NCBI GenBank assembly: GCA_019096155.1
Contig: JAHCVI010000002.1
Location: forward strand, 992,001-1,056,000
DNA: 64,000 nucleotides
DNA from: Staphylotrichum longicolle
Taxonomy: Eukaryota; Ascomycota; Sordariomycetes; Sordariales; Chaetomiaceae
Direction of reading: 5' to 3'
Shown here: positions 35,625 through 46,153 of the stretch, piece after piece
Position numbering within the stretch: position 1 is the first letter of the stretch
Layout of the letters: each line of letters begins with the position of its first letter
Position numbers and translations under genes: made by a program
The notes under the pieces: generated by a model
What the model saw: only the letters and a program-made list of their open reading frames with translations
Told to the model about the DNA's origin: nothing
Database searches by the model: none

Positions 35625-37606
35625 ATGCCCGCTGGGGGCTCCCGAAAGGGCGCTGTGGATGCTGCTCCACCAGAACCCAGCCTCCCAAAGAACTACACCG
35701 AACTTAGAGCCATTCTCGAAGGAAGCGTAACCCAAGGCCAATTCATCAATGTCATAGGCGTGGTCAAGGACTGCCGCCTGCCCATTCCAACTCACGGCTC
35801 TGGTGAGCTGAAGCAACGCCTTTGGCCTCATGAGAAGCCCGTCTGACGCCGAGCAGATTACAAATGCACCCTCACCTTGTACGACTTGTCCATTGAAGAC
35901 GAAAATCATGGCATTCGCTTTGTCATATTTCGTCCAGAGGCCGACATGCCCCAGGTCACACTTGGCGATGTGGTCGTCTTGACTACCGTGAGGGTGCACA
36001 AGTACCTCGCAGACCCCCTGTCTCTCATCACCAACCGGAACACATCAATACGTGTCTACACGGCCTCGAAGATTCCACAGCCCCCGCAATCAGCCCAAGT
36101 AGCCCTGGTTTCGAGCATAAAGCGAGATTCCCATCGACCGAGCGCCCAAGAAAACGCCTATGTGTCTCACATTTACCACAAGATCGACAGTAACTCTTTC
36201 CCTCACACCGACAGTCCCTGAATGTCAAGCAGAAATTTAGCCTGCTCAAGGATATTCAAGATGGCAAGTTCTATGACCTCATCGTCCAAGTCGCCAGAGA
36301 ACCATATTCCAACTTCGGCATGTCAACGCTGTATGTGTCAGATTATACTGCGAACCCAAAGTTCCACCTTCAAAGGTGGGAAGGGTTATCGGAATCGACC
36401 TCTGGGGATGGCGACCCGTACGGCTACACCTCTGGCAGCGCGGCCGTGCCCAAGACGGATTGGGTCGGGCCCTATGGAAAAATGTCTCTCCAGGTCACCT
36501 GCTTCGGAGAGCACTCGAGATATGTCTGCGACGAAGTAACGGCCGGACGGTGGGTAGCGTTGCGCAACGTCCAAATCAAATACGGTCGTGATGGATCCTT
36601 TCTTGAAGGCTTCATTCGAGAGGAGCGTAATGTTACCAACGCGAGAATCAATGTGACTGTCCTCGACACAGGCGACCGGGAAACAATAGACCCCAAACTG
36701 AAGGAGGCAATCCGCCGATGCCGCGACTACGACAAGAAGAAGAAACAACAAATGAAGGAAGTCAAAGCGGCCCAAACCGCCGGCGCCAAGCGCAAGGCCT
36801 CCGCGCCCTCAGAGCAGGAGGAACGCCGGCTCAACTCAAAGGGACGTCGCAAGGCCAAGCGAGCTGATAAACAGCAGAAGCCGAGGGAGGAGTCCAGCAA
36901 CGGACAACTACGCCTCGAGCTCAACGGCCAGGTCACCTGCGAGGCGCACGACGCGCCATACTCCACTATCGAGTCCATTCTCGAGCCACCTCTGCACGAG
37001 ACCACCACCAGACCCCGCCTCGCCATGCCCACCCTGCACACAAAGCCCAAGCCCGGGTCGTCGATTTCTTCCCGCCCTCTCTCGCCTTTCCCGGAAACCG
37101 ACCGACTTCGACGTACTCTCAGAAACGAAGACGAGACGATGTCATCATCCGACGACCGAAACGGACGCGCTCGCCTCCAGCTCGAAGACCTCCCCCCCGC
37201 CACACAAACACCCCCGCACACGGTCCGGCGGTCTTTGGCAACTTCGAGCGCAGCCTCAGGCCTCGACGCGGCTGACCTTCGCCGAGACCCGGCAACGCTG
37301 GCCCAGCTCCGAGAGCGCATGTTCACGCTCTGGGGTGATCTGGAGGAACACAAGGCGCGGGCGGCAGGGCGAGAACGACGCGGAGACCAAGCAGCAGTGA
37401 ACGGCGACCGGCGTGACCCGCGGCGGGAGAAGCCGCCGATGGAGAGCGATGCCGAAGATGATGGCGAGGAACCGGAGCAGGCCGTCTCGAACAAGCCTTT
37501 TGCTTGCTGTATCAAGCAGTACGGTGTCTATGAGAAGGGGGGGGAGGAAGAAGGGGGAAGATGGGTGAGGTGCTTTGGGCTGTTTGGGACCAAGATTTGC
37601 AGTTAA
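35625..37606 (+). CDS. pot1: Telomere single-strand binding protein Pot1
   Basis: Exons are 35625-35802, 35857 to about 36161, and 36215-37606, giving about 624 residues. Pot1 binds the telomeric G-strand overhang within shelterin. The first OB-fold spans about residues 20-160 (FINVIGVVKDCRLPIPTHGS, CTLTLYDLSIEDENHGIRF, DVVVLTTVRVHKY). The second covers about 165-310 (KFSLLKDIQDGKFYDLIVQV, TLYVSDYTANPKF, WVALRNVQIKYGRDGSFLEG). A charged, disordered linker follows. The C-terminal FACCIKQYGVYEK...RCFGLFGTKI block is also typical of fungal Pot1. Intron 1 (54 bp) is clear. The exon 2/3 junction is not: the only phase-consistent intron I found (36162-36214, 53 bp, GTGTCT donor) removes YVSHIYHKID, which looks conserved. 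The alternative is a one-base frameshift. Confidence 0.92.
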
Positions 37607-38063
37607 CGGCCATGGATGTTGCTCTGCCTGTTGGGACTTTGCATGTTGTTGGGAGCCTTGGGTTTGTGATGAGCATGGGAGGCTTATTGTAGCAGTTACA
37701 CGGAGATACCTATCTGCAAGAAGCATGACACAGATACTTGAAGTGTATCGAGTCGTATCTCGTGCTGGACAGAAAGCGACTGACTTGCCAGTTTTTCTTA
37801 GCATACACATCACATTCTGGTCAAATATCAATCGCGCTGATACCCTCACACGTCACAAACAATGCACCAAAGGGACGGGAAAAGTGAAGCAAAGGAAGTA
37901 ACAGTAGTGGTATGGACGGAAAAATAAAAGTCAACCTCATCATCAACCATACTCATAAGAACTGGAAAAGAAGAAAAAAAATAACCCCTCGCGCCAGCAA
38001 CACGACAGGAATACTAGAAAACAGCAAGAAAGGAAGCAAACAGAGCCGTCAGTATCCCCCCCT
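37607..38063. other. Short convergent intergenic region, POT1/SCC3
   Basis: These 457 bp lie between two stop codons. The sequence becomes A-rich toward SCC3 (37960-38045). No gene was seen. Confidence 0.6.
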
Positions 38064-41000
38064 TCAGTCTCCTATTACAGATTCATCCTCATCCATCTTA
38101 TCCCCACCACCACCAGCCTCCTCCTCCTCCTCATCGTCCTCAATCGGATCATCCAGCAACTCCCGCCTCCTCAAATCCTCCCTCGACCCCTCCTCCGGCG
38201 TGGGCTCCGCCTCCTCCACCTCGGACACGTCCGACTCGTCCTCCCCCTCCACCAAAATTTCCTCGCTCAACGCCGCCGCTTTCTTCGCGGCCGCTGCCCG
38301 GGACACACCAGCGCTGTTACCGGCACCGGCAACCGCCTTCGCCTTGCCCTTCCCCTTCCCGCCAACACCACCACCCCTCTTCTTCCCCCCGCCGCCGCCG
38401 GCAGCCGCGGCCGTCGCGGCCGCCACCCGCTCCCTGAGCCGCGCCTCGTCCAGGTACCCGACCGTCTCGCGCAGGTTGCCGCCCAGCTTGGCCTGGTTCC
38501 GCACCATCCGCCGTCGCAGCTTGCCGCCTGGGGACCGGCGGTCCACCATCTTGGCCAGGATGGCGAGCACCAGCTTGCCGGCCAGCTCGCACAGCGCGCG
38601 CTCCAGCTTGAGCTCTTTCCCCTTGCGCTCTGTGGGCGACAGGGCCGCGTCGGCGGCGGCTTCGTCTTCGTCGTCGTCCTCGTCGTCTTCCTCCTCCGGC
38701 TCGTCCTCGGAGAGGTGGTCGAGCGGTTGCTGATGCTGTTGTTGTTGCTTCTCGTCGTGGGAGGGCTCGTTGAGGGTGCGCTTCAAGCAGCGGGCGTAGG
38801 CGCGCTCGGCGGCGTTGTAGATCTCGATGAGCTCGTTTGTGAGGCCCGGCTGGATGGGCTCGAACAGAGGCTCGAGGGTGGGGAGGTGGTTGTGGGGCGG
38901 GGGCTGTTGCTTGACGGTCTCGCGGAGGGAGGCGAAGAGGACGTGCAGGTCGCACAGGGCGCCGGTGGCGAAGAGGCGGAGCTCGTCGTTGGTGCCGCGC
39001 GAGGAGAGCGTCCAGATTAGGTTGTTGGCGTAGGTCTTGCGGAGGGTGGACAGACGCTCGATGGACCGGGCGGGGATGGCGGTGTGGGTTTGGACGGGGG
39101 TGAGGAGGGTGTGGACTTTCCACATGAAGTAGAAGTGGGCGGCTTGGATGGCGTATGACACGGCTTCATCTTCGAGGTCATCAAGAGCCTCGTCGACAGC
39201 CTCGAGCTTGCCACGGTGAACGGTGCGGATGAGGAGTTCGATGACGGGGTTGGATGTCTCGTCGGACTGGCCGGGCGCTTCGAGCACCTCGACGCAGTCG
39301 GCAATGCTAGCGAGCTTGCTGATCTTGAGGAGGATGCTGCCCAACTGCGTGATTGCTGGCGCTTCCATGTTGCCGCGGTCGCTGAGCTCTTGGGTTTTGT
39401 CGAAGTGGCGAAGCGCATTGATGGCCGTCTCCCAGAGGTCTGCGATCTTGGAATCCGTCATCTCCTCCAATTCATCGTATCTGCGGGCATGCAACAGCGC
39501 GGTCGTCGCTTCTGCGAGGACGCCTCTGTCGACGTGCCTGTCGAACTGAGTGCAGATTTCGTCCAACAGGCGACTGTAGGTTGTAGAATCCTGTCGGAGC
39601 TGTTGGAAGACGTCTAAGGGCAAGAAGTGCTCCAGCCGCAAAACGATGACGGCAGTGCTGGCTTCGGCTCCGTACTTGTTCAACAGACGAGGAATGATGC
39701 CCGCCAGGTGGACCGCAGAATCTTCGGCGACGTCAGCAGCATCTGGCCGCTGCCTCCTCCTACTCCTATCGGCCTCTGAGGCGGATGCCAGGCTCAGCTT
39801 GACCGCGGAGGCGAGAACCTCGAGCAGCACCGACTCCTCTGATCCCTCTGGCGCCACGGCGTTTTTGAGCGCCTTTTCGTTGGAAGTGCGCTTGGAGGAT
39901 GATCTTGACTTCGTGCTTGTCGTGTGGTCGTAAAGAAGATAGCCAGACAAGAGCTCCCAGTTCTTGACCTGATCGATCTTCTCGTACAAGACCTGCGACG
40001 CCAGCGAGATGCGGGTCTCGGGTGCCACAGCCTGAACCATCTCGACAGCGATATCCAGGCCGCGGACGGGCAAGGTTTGGTTCTCCTCCTCGAGCTGCGC
40101 ATCGTAGGCAGCAAGGAGCTCGGCAAGGCATTTGATGCTGATCCAGTCCCTGCGGGGGGAGAAGTAGTCGTCCTCCTCATCGTCGCCAAACAGCTCATCG
40201 ACGGCATCGCTGCCGCCCATTTCCTCAATCTTCGTCTCAATCGAGTCGTTAACACAACCGGCGAAGAAATCAATGACAGCCCTCCGCACTCGCAGCTCCG
40301 AGTCGAAGACCAACCGGCCGATCGCGTCGATCTCGTCAGGCTCGAGCATGCCGGTGTCCTTGAGAATCTGGATGACCGAGATGGCGGCAACCCGGACGCT
40401 GACATCGGCGTCCTTGGTAGCCATCTCCACCAGGCGCGGCCGGAAACGGTCAATGAAATGGCCAAGCTTCTCGGCATCACGCTTCAATATACGGGCAAGC
40501 TGCTTCAGCACTTCCTGCCTCGTCTGCGGCGTGGGGTCGGACAGCATCCAGCCCAGATACCGCAAGTACTCGGGTTCCATGAAGAACGTGGGGAGGTGCC
40601 AGATCCAGGTGCCGAGGGCCTCGACACACTCGGTCCGGATCTTGGCGTCGATGTCACGGTATCTGTGAACAAAGACGGTCTCGAAGAAGTCGGTGATCTG
40701 CTCCTGGCACAGTTGCCTGTTCTGTTCAGCTTCTTCGAGGTTCTTCTGAATGACGGCCAGTCTTTCCTTGTTCTTCCCCTTGCGGCTCTTCTCCGCGTCA
40801 ACCTGCTGCGTCATTTTCGTGATGCGATCGTCGAGCTTCTTGGCGACTTCCACGAGGGCGGCCTCCATTGCTAGCGCGACCGTGGTGGCCGTGTGTCTAA
40901 ACGGGCGGAGAGTTGACGAGGACATGGACGCTACCCATCTGGCAATATTGTCCATGAGCATGTTGTCTTTATAGAGAACGTCGGTCTCGTGGAGTACTGT

Positions 41001-41870
41001 CACGAGCGATCGGAAGAAGCCGACGAGCAGGTCGCGGAACGACTTGGACGATTTCGCCCTGGAGATGAGGGGATAGTCGGTGATTCCCTCCTGTAGCGGT
41101 CGGTATTAGCACGGTGCAACATCCCACACCCACAATCGCCCGCCATACCTCGGTGTAGACATTCTGGAGATCCGCCAATCTGTTGGAGCAGTTCTCGGGG
41201 TCTCGAATATCGTCTTGGGTGACCTGCTGGTCACAGCCCGCCGATCGCAAGATGCAGTTCACGAGGTCGGTGACAGCAGCGGACTCGTCCGCCTGGTACT
41301 TGTGGTACCATTCCGTCGCGACCCTGTCGGAAGAGTCTCCCGATGCAAAGATGTCGGCTGTTCGGTCGGTATTAGCACATTGCAAACGAAGGAACACGGC
41401 CTTCCCATAGACTACACACCATAGAGCCCCTCCGCATCGCCCTGGGCAATGGCAATTCGGGCAGTCTTCTTCGGGCGACTCGGTAATTGCGCCGAGTGGA
41501 TGGGTTCGCGAGCCGGCGCGTCCCCGTTGGTTTTGGGCTTTTTCAAGGCGGGTTTTCTCGCCTTTGCGGGCTGCGACGCCGACGGCTTCTTCTTCTTGGC
41601 GGCGCGCCGGGGCTCCTCGGTGGCCGTGTCGTCGGCGTCGTCGTCATTGGTATCGCTGACGTCGTCCATCTCATCGGGGGACTCGTTCTCTGCATCCTCG
41701 TCGTCGTGATCGAGGTTCCGCTTGCGCTTTGGCGCGGCGGGCGCATCGGGGGTGAACTTGGTGGGCGCCTTTGTTACGCGACCGGAGCGACGCGCGGTGG
41801 AAGTGGGAGCGGGCGAGCTCGTCGCGGTGTTGTCTGAGGTCTCCATGAGTGGCTGTCGTCTGGAGGTCAT
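38064..41870 (-). CDS. scc3: Cohesin subunit Scc3/Psc3 (STAG/stromalin)
   Basis: The protein has 1,228 residues from exons 41870-41420, 41357-41149 and 41090-38064, with introns of 62 and 58 bp in matching phases. Scc3 binds Scc1 and DNA in the cohesin ring and helps hold sister chromatids together. Residues 1-150 are basic/acidic and disordered, with the SGRVTKAPTKFTPDAPAAPK motif common to fungal orthologues. The STAG region starts around 155 (FASGDSSDRVATEWYHKYQA). The stromalin conserved domain lies at about 355-440 (FFETVFVHRYRDIDAKIRTE, IWHLPTFFMEPEYLRYLGWM). The tail is strongly acidic with polyglutamine and Gly/Lys stretches. An in-frame ATG at 41846 (METSDNT...) is an alternative start, but the ATG at 41870 comes first and has a better context. 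Confidence 0.96.
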
Positions 41871-41875
41871 CACAT
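41870..41875 (-). promoter_or_regulatory. Minimal AUG-UGA upstream ORF overlapping the SCC3 start (UGAUG)
   Basis: On the minus strand the sequence ATGTGATGACC places a start-stop pair directly before the SCC3 ATG. The final A of the TGA is the first A of the SCC3 start codon. Start-stop elements can stall ribosomes, and UGAUG overlaps can support re-initiation. This matters only if transcription starts upstream. Confidence 0.5.
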
Positions 41876-42289
41876 TTGGTGCGTGGACGAGGAGGCCGAG
41901 TCTGGAGAAGGTCGGTGTGTGAGTTGATTCGCTGTGCAATTGAACGCGTCCAACTGGGATCGCCAGATTATTTTGGCGGATTGGCGCGCCCCCACTCTTG
42001 TCTCCCACTGCTGCCTGTCTGGAAACAGCGCTATTGTATGCAGCTACGGGGGGTGTAGAAGTGCGACGACAATACCTAACGAACACACGAAAAAAGTAGA
42101 ATTGGCCTACAAAAGCAATATATTGATGAATATTATATGAAACAATGTTGTAAATCAGTGTTTCCTTGATCTCTGCCATACATAACACCTCGCCAATGCC
42201 CCGAGCTTGCTCGCATTGATCACGTCAGGGGTAACTCGCTAACTGCATACCCTGGAACCGCGGGGGTTGTCGTTCCCATCTTCTCCTCA
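41871..42289. other. Intergenic region between ureD 3' end and SCC3 start
   Basis: These 419 bp hold the SCC3 promoter and leader and the ureD 3' flank. The middle (42060-42190) is clearly more A/T-rich than its surroundings. No gene was seen. Confidence 0.6.
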
Positions 42290-43279
42290 TCACCTCACAC
42301 ACATCAGCGCCTGGGCGCCAAAATGCTGTGAAATGCTGCCTTCCTGGGCCAGCATCGACCCAACCCATACTCGACCCGCCTCGACTGTGGGAGCGCCAAA
42401 CTTAACCACGACGCAACCCCTGACGTTGGCAGCGGACCAGAGCAGCTTGCTCTCCTTTTCCATGCGCAGCCGTTCGGCGCGCCATTGCTCTTGTGGCGGC
42501 AGAGGGATATCGGACCCCTTTTTCATATCCTCGCTCCGCCAGTCGCGTGCGCCAAGTCGCGGAAGAGCAGCGAACTCGGCCAGAAAGAACTCGCCCAGCT
42601 TCTTCATCAGCGGTCCGCGCAGGACCAGCGTGCCAATCACTCCTACGCCATGCATCGAGTCGCACAGCGTCGGGAGTTGTGGGTGAGCCTGCTTGCTGTC
42701 GAGAATGACAACATCTCTCACGAGCAGCCGATCCTGTGCCGCTTGGTCATCAGCGACTGTCCAGACCTCGTTGCGGCCGACCCATTTGACGAAGCTCCAG
42801 TTCTCCCCGCGTGCTGTGCGCCCTTGCGTGACCCAGTCCAGAAGACATAATGAGGCGCTCCGCGCCAGCTTGAAGATCTGGATCTGCTCGTAGACGCTGG
42901 CCTCGAAAGGCTGGACCGGATCCGGGAGGAGACAGACTGCTGCGTTGGGAGCGATGCTGACGAGTAGTGTCTGGCGAGTGACAACCTCTCGACTGGGAGA
43001 CTTGAAGATCTTAGTGTGGCCTTGTGTTGCCAGGCTCAGCTTGGCACCCGTCTTGACGTCGATGGACAGGTTGACCTGGTCGCCGCCAACCAAGCCACCA
43101 CCATAGGACAGGATAAAAACCAGGGCACTCTTCGTCTCGGGCGGGCGCATCGGGGTGATCAGCTTGAGCGGGTACTGGTAGGCAAAGGCCTCGAGTCCGG
43201 AGATGCCCTGAGGGAGGAGCCGGACGACAATGCGCCCCTCCCCGTCGGCAGAGGAGGATTTGGGGAATGGCGATTCCAT
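42290..43279 (-). CDS. ureD: Urease accessory protein UreD
   Basis: This is a single-exon gene of 329 residues, starting at the ATG at 43279. UreD works with UreF and UreG to deliver nickel to apo-urease in the cytosol. Family features visible are SYGGGLVGGDQVNLSIDVKT near residue 60, TQGHTKIFKSP near 93, and LLPDPVQPFEASVYEQIQIF, followed by LCLLDWVTQGRTARGE with the strongly conserved DW/GR motif. The frame stays open upstream to about 43597, but that extension has poor composition, and the first ATG with ordinary sequence after it is the one chosen. It is divergent from RPC4 across 377 bp and lies in tandem upstream of SCC3. No other urease gene is in the window. Confidence 0.94.
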   Translation of the reverse strand: MESPFPKSSSADGEGRIVVRLLPQGISGLEAFAYQYPLKLITPMRPPETKSALVFILSYGGGLVGGDQVNLSIDVKTGAKLSLATQGHTKIFKSPSREVVTRQTLLVSIAPNAAVCLLPDPVQPFEASVYEQIQIFKLARSASLCLLDWVTQGRTARGENWSFVKWVGRNEVWTVADDQAAQDRLLVRDVVILDSKQAHPQLPTLCDSMHGVGVIGTLVLRGPLMKKLGEFFLAEFAALPRLGARDWRSEDMKKGSDIPLPPQEQWRAERLRMEKESKLLWSAANVRGCVVVKFGAPTVEAGRVWVGSMLAQEGSISQHFGAQALMCVR

Positions 43280-43656
43280 TGTGCTTGTCACCTCATGCCG
43301 GGTTCTGGGCCCATCCGGGAGGATGTTGGGTGAAAGAGGAATCTGGGTGAGTGGTACGAAGTTGCAACAGCGCAATCGGAACTGATAACTCCAACGGTAT
43401 TCCGTAATTAACCCTGCCAAGAGTTTGTGAACCAACGGTCCATACCCAACCCTTATCGCTGCATGCCCCGCGCTAACACTTCGTCCCCCACCAGGGACCC
43501 TTGCTTGGGTTGCCTTGTGAGTTATCAAAGTAGTGGGGCATTCAAGAAATCCATGCAACACCCAAACGCGACTTTCTTCACCCAATCCGCCTTCCACCAG
43601 TCGCTTGTGCCATCACCGTCAAGAAACTCGCAATTGACGGCACAACACAACCACAG
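43280..43656. promoter_or_regulatory. Divergent promoter region, ureD/RPC4
   Basis: These 377 bp lie between two opposed start codons. They must carry both promoters. No motif was identified with confidence. Confidence 0.6.
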
Positions 43657-45405
43657 ATGCCTCCCAAGTCAACAACCAGAGGGCGGGGCCGGGGCCGGGG
43701 CGGCGCGGCTCGTGGGGCTGCTGCTGCTGCGGTCCCCCGAGAGGCTGCGCAAACCTCAGAAAACGCCGAGTCGAGCACCGCGACAACACGAGCAGGACCG
43801 GCACCCGTCCCGGTCATGACAGTATCTTCCGAATCGACCCCGGAGGTTGTTGCAGCGCCAACATCGTCCCGGCTACCCAGCAGCACCCCCACCCCCGCCG
43901 CCTCGAGTCGCGGATCAACCGCCAAGTTCAGGCCGAAGGGCGTCCGGCGCAGCGAAACCGAGCGGGCGCGCATCGCCGAGGAGCAGCAGAAGATACAGGA
44001 TCAGAGAAATGCAGAGGAGGCAAGACGGTTAGCACGCCTCAACCGCGGCCGCGGCCGGGGGCGTGGCCGCGGTCGTGGAGGGTTCTTGCGCGGGAATTTG
44101 CGCAGCGCATCGGCTGCGGGACCGTTGTCGGCGGGCATGAGCTGTGAGTGCTGCCCCTCAAACCTTTTCAAATTTTGGGTGCTAACCAATGATGCAATAG
44201 TCGGTAGCGGCGGCCCCTCGGGGTCAGGTGGCTATGCCTATGCCTCCGGCTCCGGATCTGGATCCGGCTTCGTCAAGGGCGAAGGCGAGGGCAAGGAAGC
44301 AGGCCCATACGGCTCGTCAGGCATCATTGACAACAGCAGGATCAACGCCGACATGCTCTACAACTACGTCGAGATCTCGGACGAGGAAGACCGCGCTTCG
44401 GTCACGTCGACCAAGAAGAAGAGGCGGCCCATCATGCCCATGGGTATTCGCCGCGTGGAGCATCAAGAAGAGGGGGTCACAATGACGACGGCCGCCGAGA
44501 TCGAGGCCCAAGAAAAGGCGGGTGGTGTGGAAGAGGAGTCGGACGAGGAGGGCTTATTTGTCGGTGGACCTGCGGAAATCGAGGGCAGCGAGACCCCCAA
44601 GGAGGAGGGCGTCTCGGAGGCCACACAAGCACGCACGATCAAGACAGAAGAAGGCGAGGGCGGCGCCATGGATCTGGACGAGATACCTGAAGGTATCAAG
44701 GCCCCAGAATCGCCGGAGTTAAAGAAGAAGGTGCCCGTGAGCGAGCAAAAGCCCAAGAAGAAGGCCGCTGTGCCAAAGGACTCGGAAGCCGAGATCATCA
44801 CCGAGGACCTCCACCGCATGGTCGAGCTCTTCACCCTTGGGGGGGATGATACCATCGCCGAAGACGGGGCAGCCAACAACGCTGCGCTCGAAGGCCACAT
44901 GTTCCTCTTCCAGTTCCCGCCCGTTCTCCCTCCCTTGCGGGCTGCGCCGCGCGACGGCACGTCGACAAACCCGATCCCGATAAAACCGGAGCCGGATGAC
45001 GATGTCGTTATGCTTAACCAGCCGGCCGTCAACATCGACCTTACACAGGACGCAGACAAGAAGGTCAAGAAGGAAGGCGATGGCGAGGAGGCTGAGGGCA
45101 GAGACGACGAAGAGGACGAGGACGAGCTCAAGGAAGGGGGTTTCATCGGCAACCTGATTGTGCGGAAGTCCGGCAAGGTCGAGCTCAGCTGGGGCGGCCA
45201 AAAGTTGGAGCTCATGCCGGGCACCCAGACCAATTTCCTGTCGACAGCCGTGCTGATCGAGCAGGCGGACGTCAAGCCGAATGATGCGAGCCAGATGGCC
45301 GGTGTTGCGTATGGCATGGGGAAGATTCAGGGGTCGTTTGCGCTTGCGCCGGTCTGGGGGGATGAGGAGGACTGGGATGTGGATCCTGCGGAGCTGAAGG
45401 TCTAA
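43657..45405 (+). CDS. rpc4: RNA polymerase III subunit RPC4 (Rpc53)
   Basis: The protein has 563 residues from exons 43657-44143 and 44201-45405. The 57 bp intron has a GCTAACC branch site. RPC4 pairs with RPC5 (Rpc37) in Pol III and contributes to initiation and termination. The N-terminus is RG-rich (TTRGRGRGRGGAARG, later RGRGRGRGRGRGG), consistent with the family's basic, disordered start. The conserved C-terminal RPC4 domain is at about 476-563: GNLIVRKSGKVELSWGGQKL, then LSTAVLIEQ and GKIQGSFALAPVW. The middle is acidic and disordered. The intron is a multiple of three and contains no in-frame stop, so an unspliced transcript would encode 19 extra residues. It is divergent from ureD. 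Confidence 0.94.
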   Translation: MPPKSTTRGRGRGRGGAARGAAAAAVPREAAQTSENAESSTATTRAGPAPVPVMTVSSESTPEVVAAPTSSRLPSSTPTPAASSRGSTAKFRPKGVRRSETERARIAEEQQKIQDQRNAEEARRLARLNRGRGRGRGRGRGGFLRGNLRSASAAGPLSAGMSCECCPSNLFKFWVLTNDAIVGSGGPSGSGGYAYASGSGSGSGFVKGEGEGKEAGPYGSSGIIDNSRINADMLYNYVEISDEEDRASVTSTKKKRRPIMPMGIRRVEHQEEGVTMTTAAEIEAQEKAGGVEEESDEEGLFVGGPAEIEGSETPKEEGVSEATQARTIKTEEGEGGAMDLDEIPEGIKAPESPELKKKVPVSEQKPKKKAAVPKDSEAEIITEDLHRMVELFTLGGDDTIAEDGAANNAALEGHMFLFQFPPVLPPLRAAPRDGTSTNPIPIKPEPDDDVVMLNQPAVNIDLTQDADKKVKKEGDGEEAEGRDDEEDEDELKEGGFIGNLIVRKSGKVELSWGGQKLELMPGTQTNFLSTAVLIEQADVKPNDASQMAGVAYGMGKIQGSFALAPVWGDEEDWDVDPAELKV

Positions 45406-46153
45406 TGGCGGAGTAAAGGGGGAGAGATGTACTGTGTCGCATGGGGCTTGCATATATTTGCCAGATAGGGATGCATATCACGGGGCAGCAGGTTCTATGG
45501 GAGAGGAGTATCAAAAGTCTTTAGACGGGAGATGTATTGGATTCTTGTAGATACCCACACTAAGACTCTGAATGGATTTGTCTGGGCGGTGATACCATCA
45601 ACGCCCTGGTTGAAGCCAACGGCTCGCGAAGTTTCGTGAATTACACCAGGAGCTCCTGCAGCTTTACCTACTGTCGCCAAGCGGGATCGTCGATCCACAA
45701 CGGCAAGCCGAGCGCCCTTGCCGTCTGGCGAGGTTCCCCGAACCACATCCTTGGGTCTCGCTCATCCCCGCGTTTTCAGCCGTGGCGTTTCCTCCCTTCC
45801 CCCGCCTTCCAACTGTTCGTCCGCGGGAGCACCCCCACTTCGCTCCGATCCAACATCCCACAATCCGGATATCCCGAGACACACACCGGATAACCCGAGG
45901 ACATCACTGGCTCCCTGGTCCACCTAGATGGAACCTTAATTATACAGGAGAGACCCCTCGGAGTGGTATAAGGCCGCGGGCGGCAGTAATCAATTCCCGG
46001 CACCTCAAGTGGTTTCCGATTCGACCGCGTTGAACATTGACGAAACATCCTGAGTTTACATTTACTTTCCGACAGGACATCTCATACCCCGTTTAGATTG
46101 GTCGACGGACATATCATACAACACACAGACACAGCAGATAACACAATAACACA
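45406..46153. other. Intergenic region upstream of the FAD monooxygenase
   Basis: These 748 bp hold the RPC4 3' flank and the monooxygenase promoter. The last 100 bp is A/C-rich and leads into the ATG. No gene was seen. Confidence 0.55.

Noticed and set aside
43280..43597. In-frame upstream extension of UreD by about 106 residues
   Set aside because: The sequence has no conservation features and runs into the RPC4 divergent promoter. The ATG at 43279 gives the usual UreD start.
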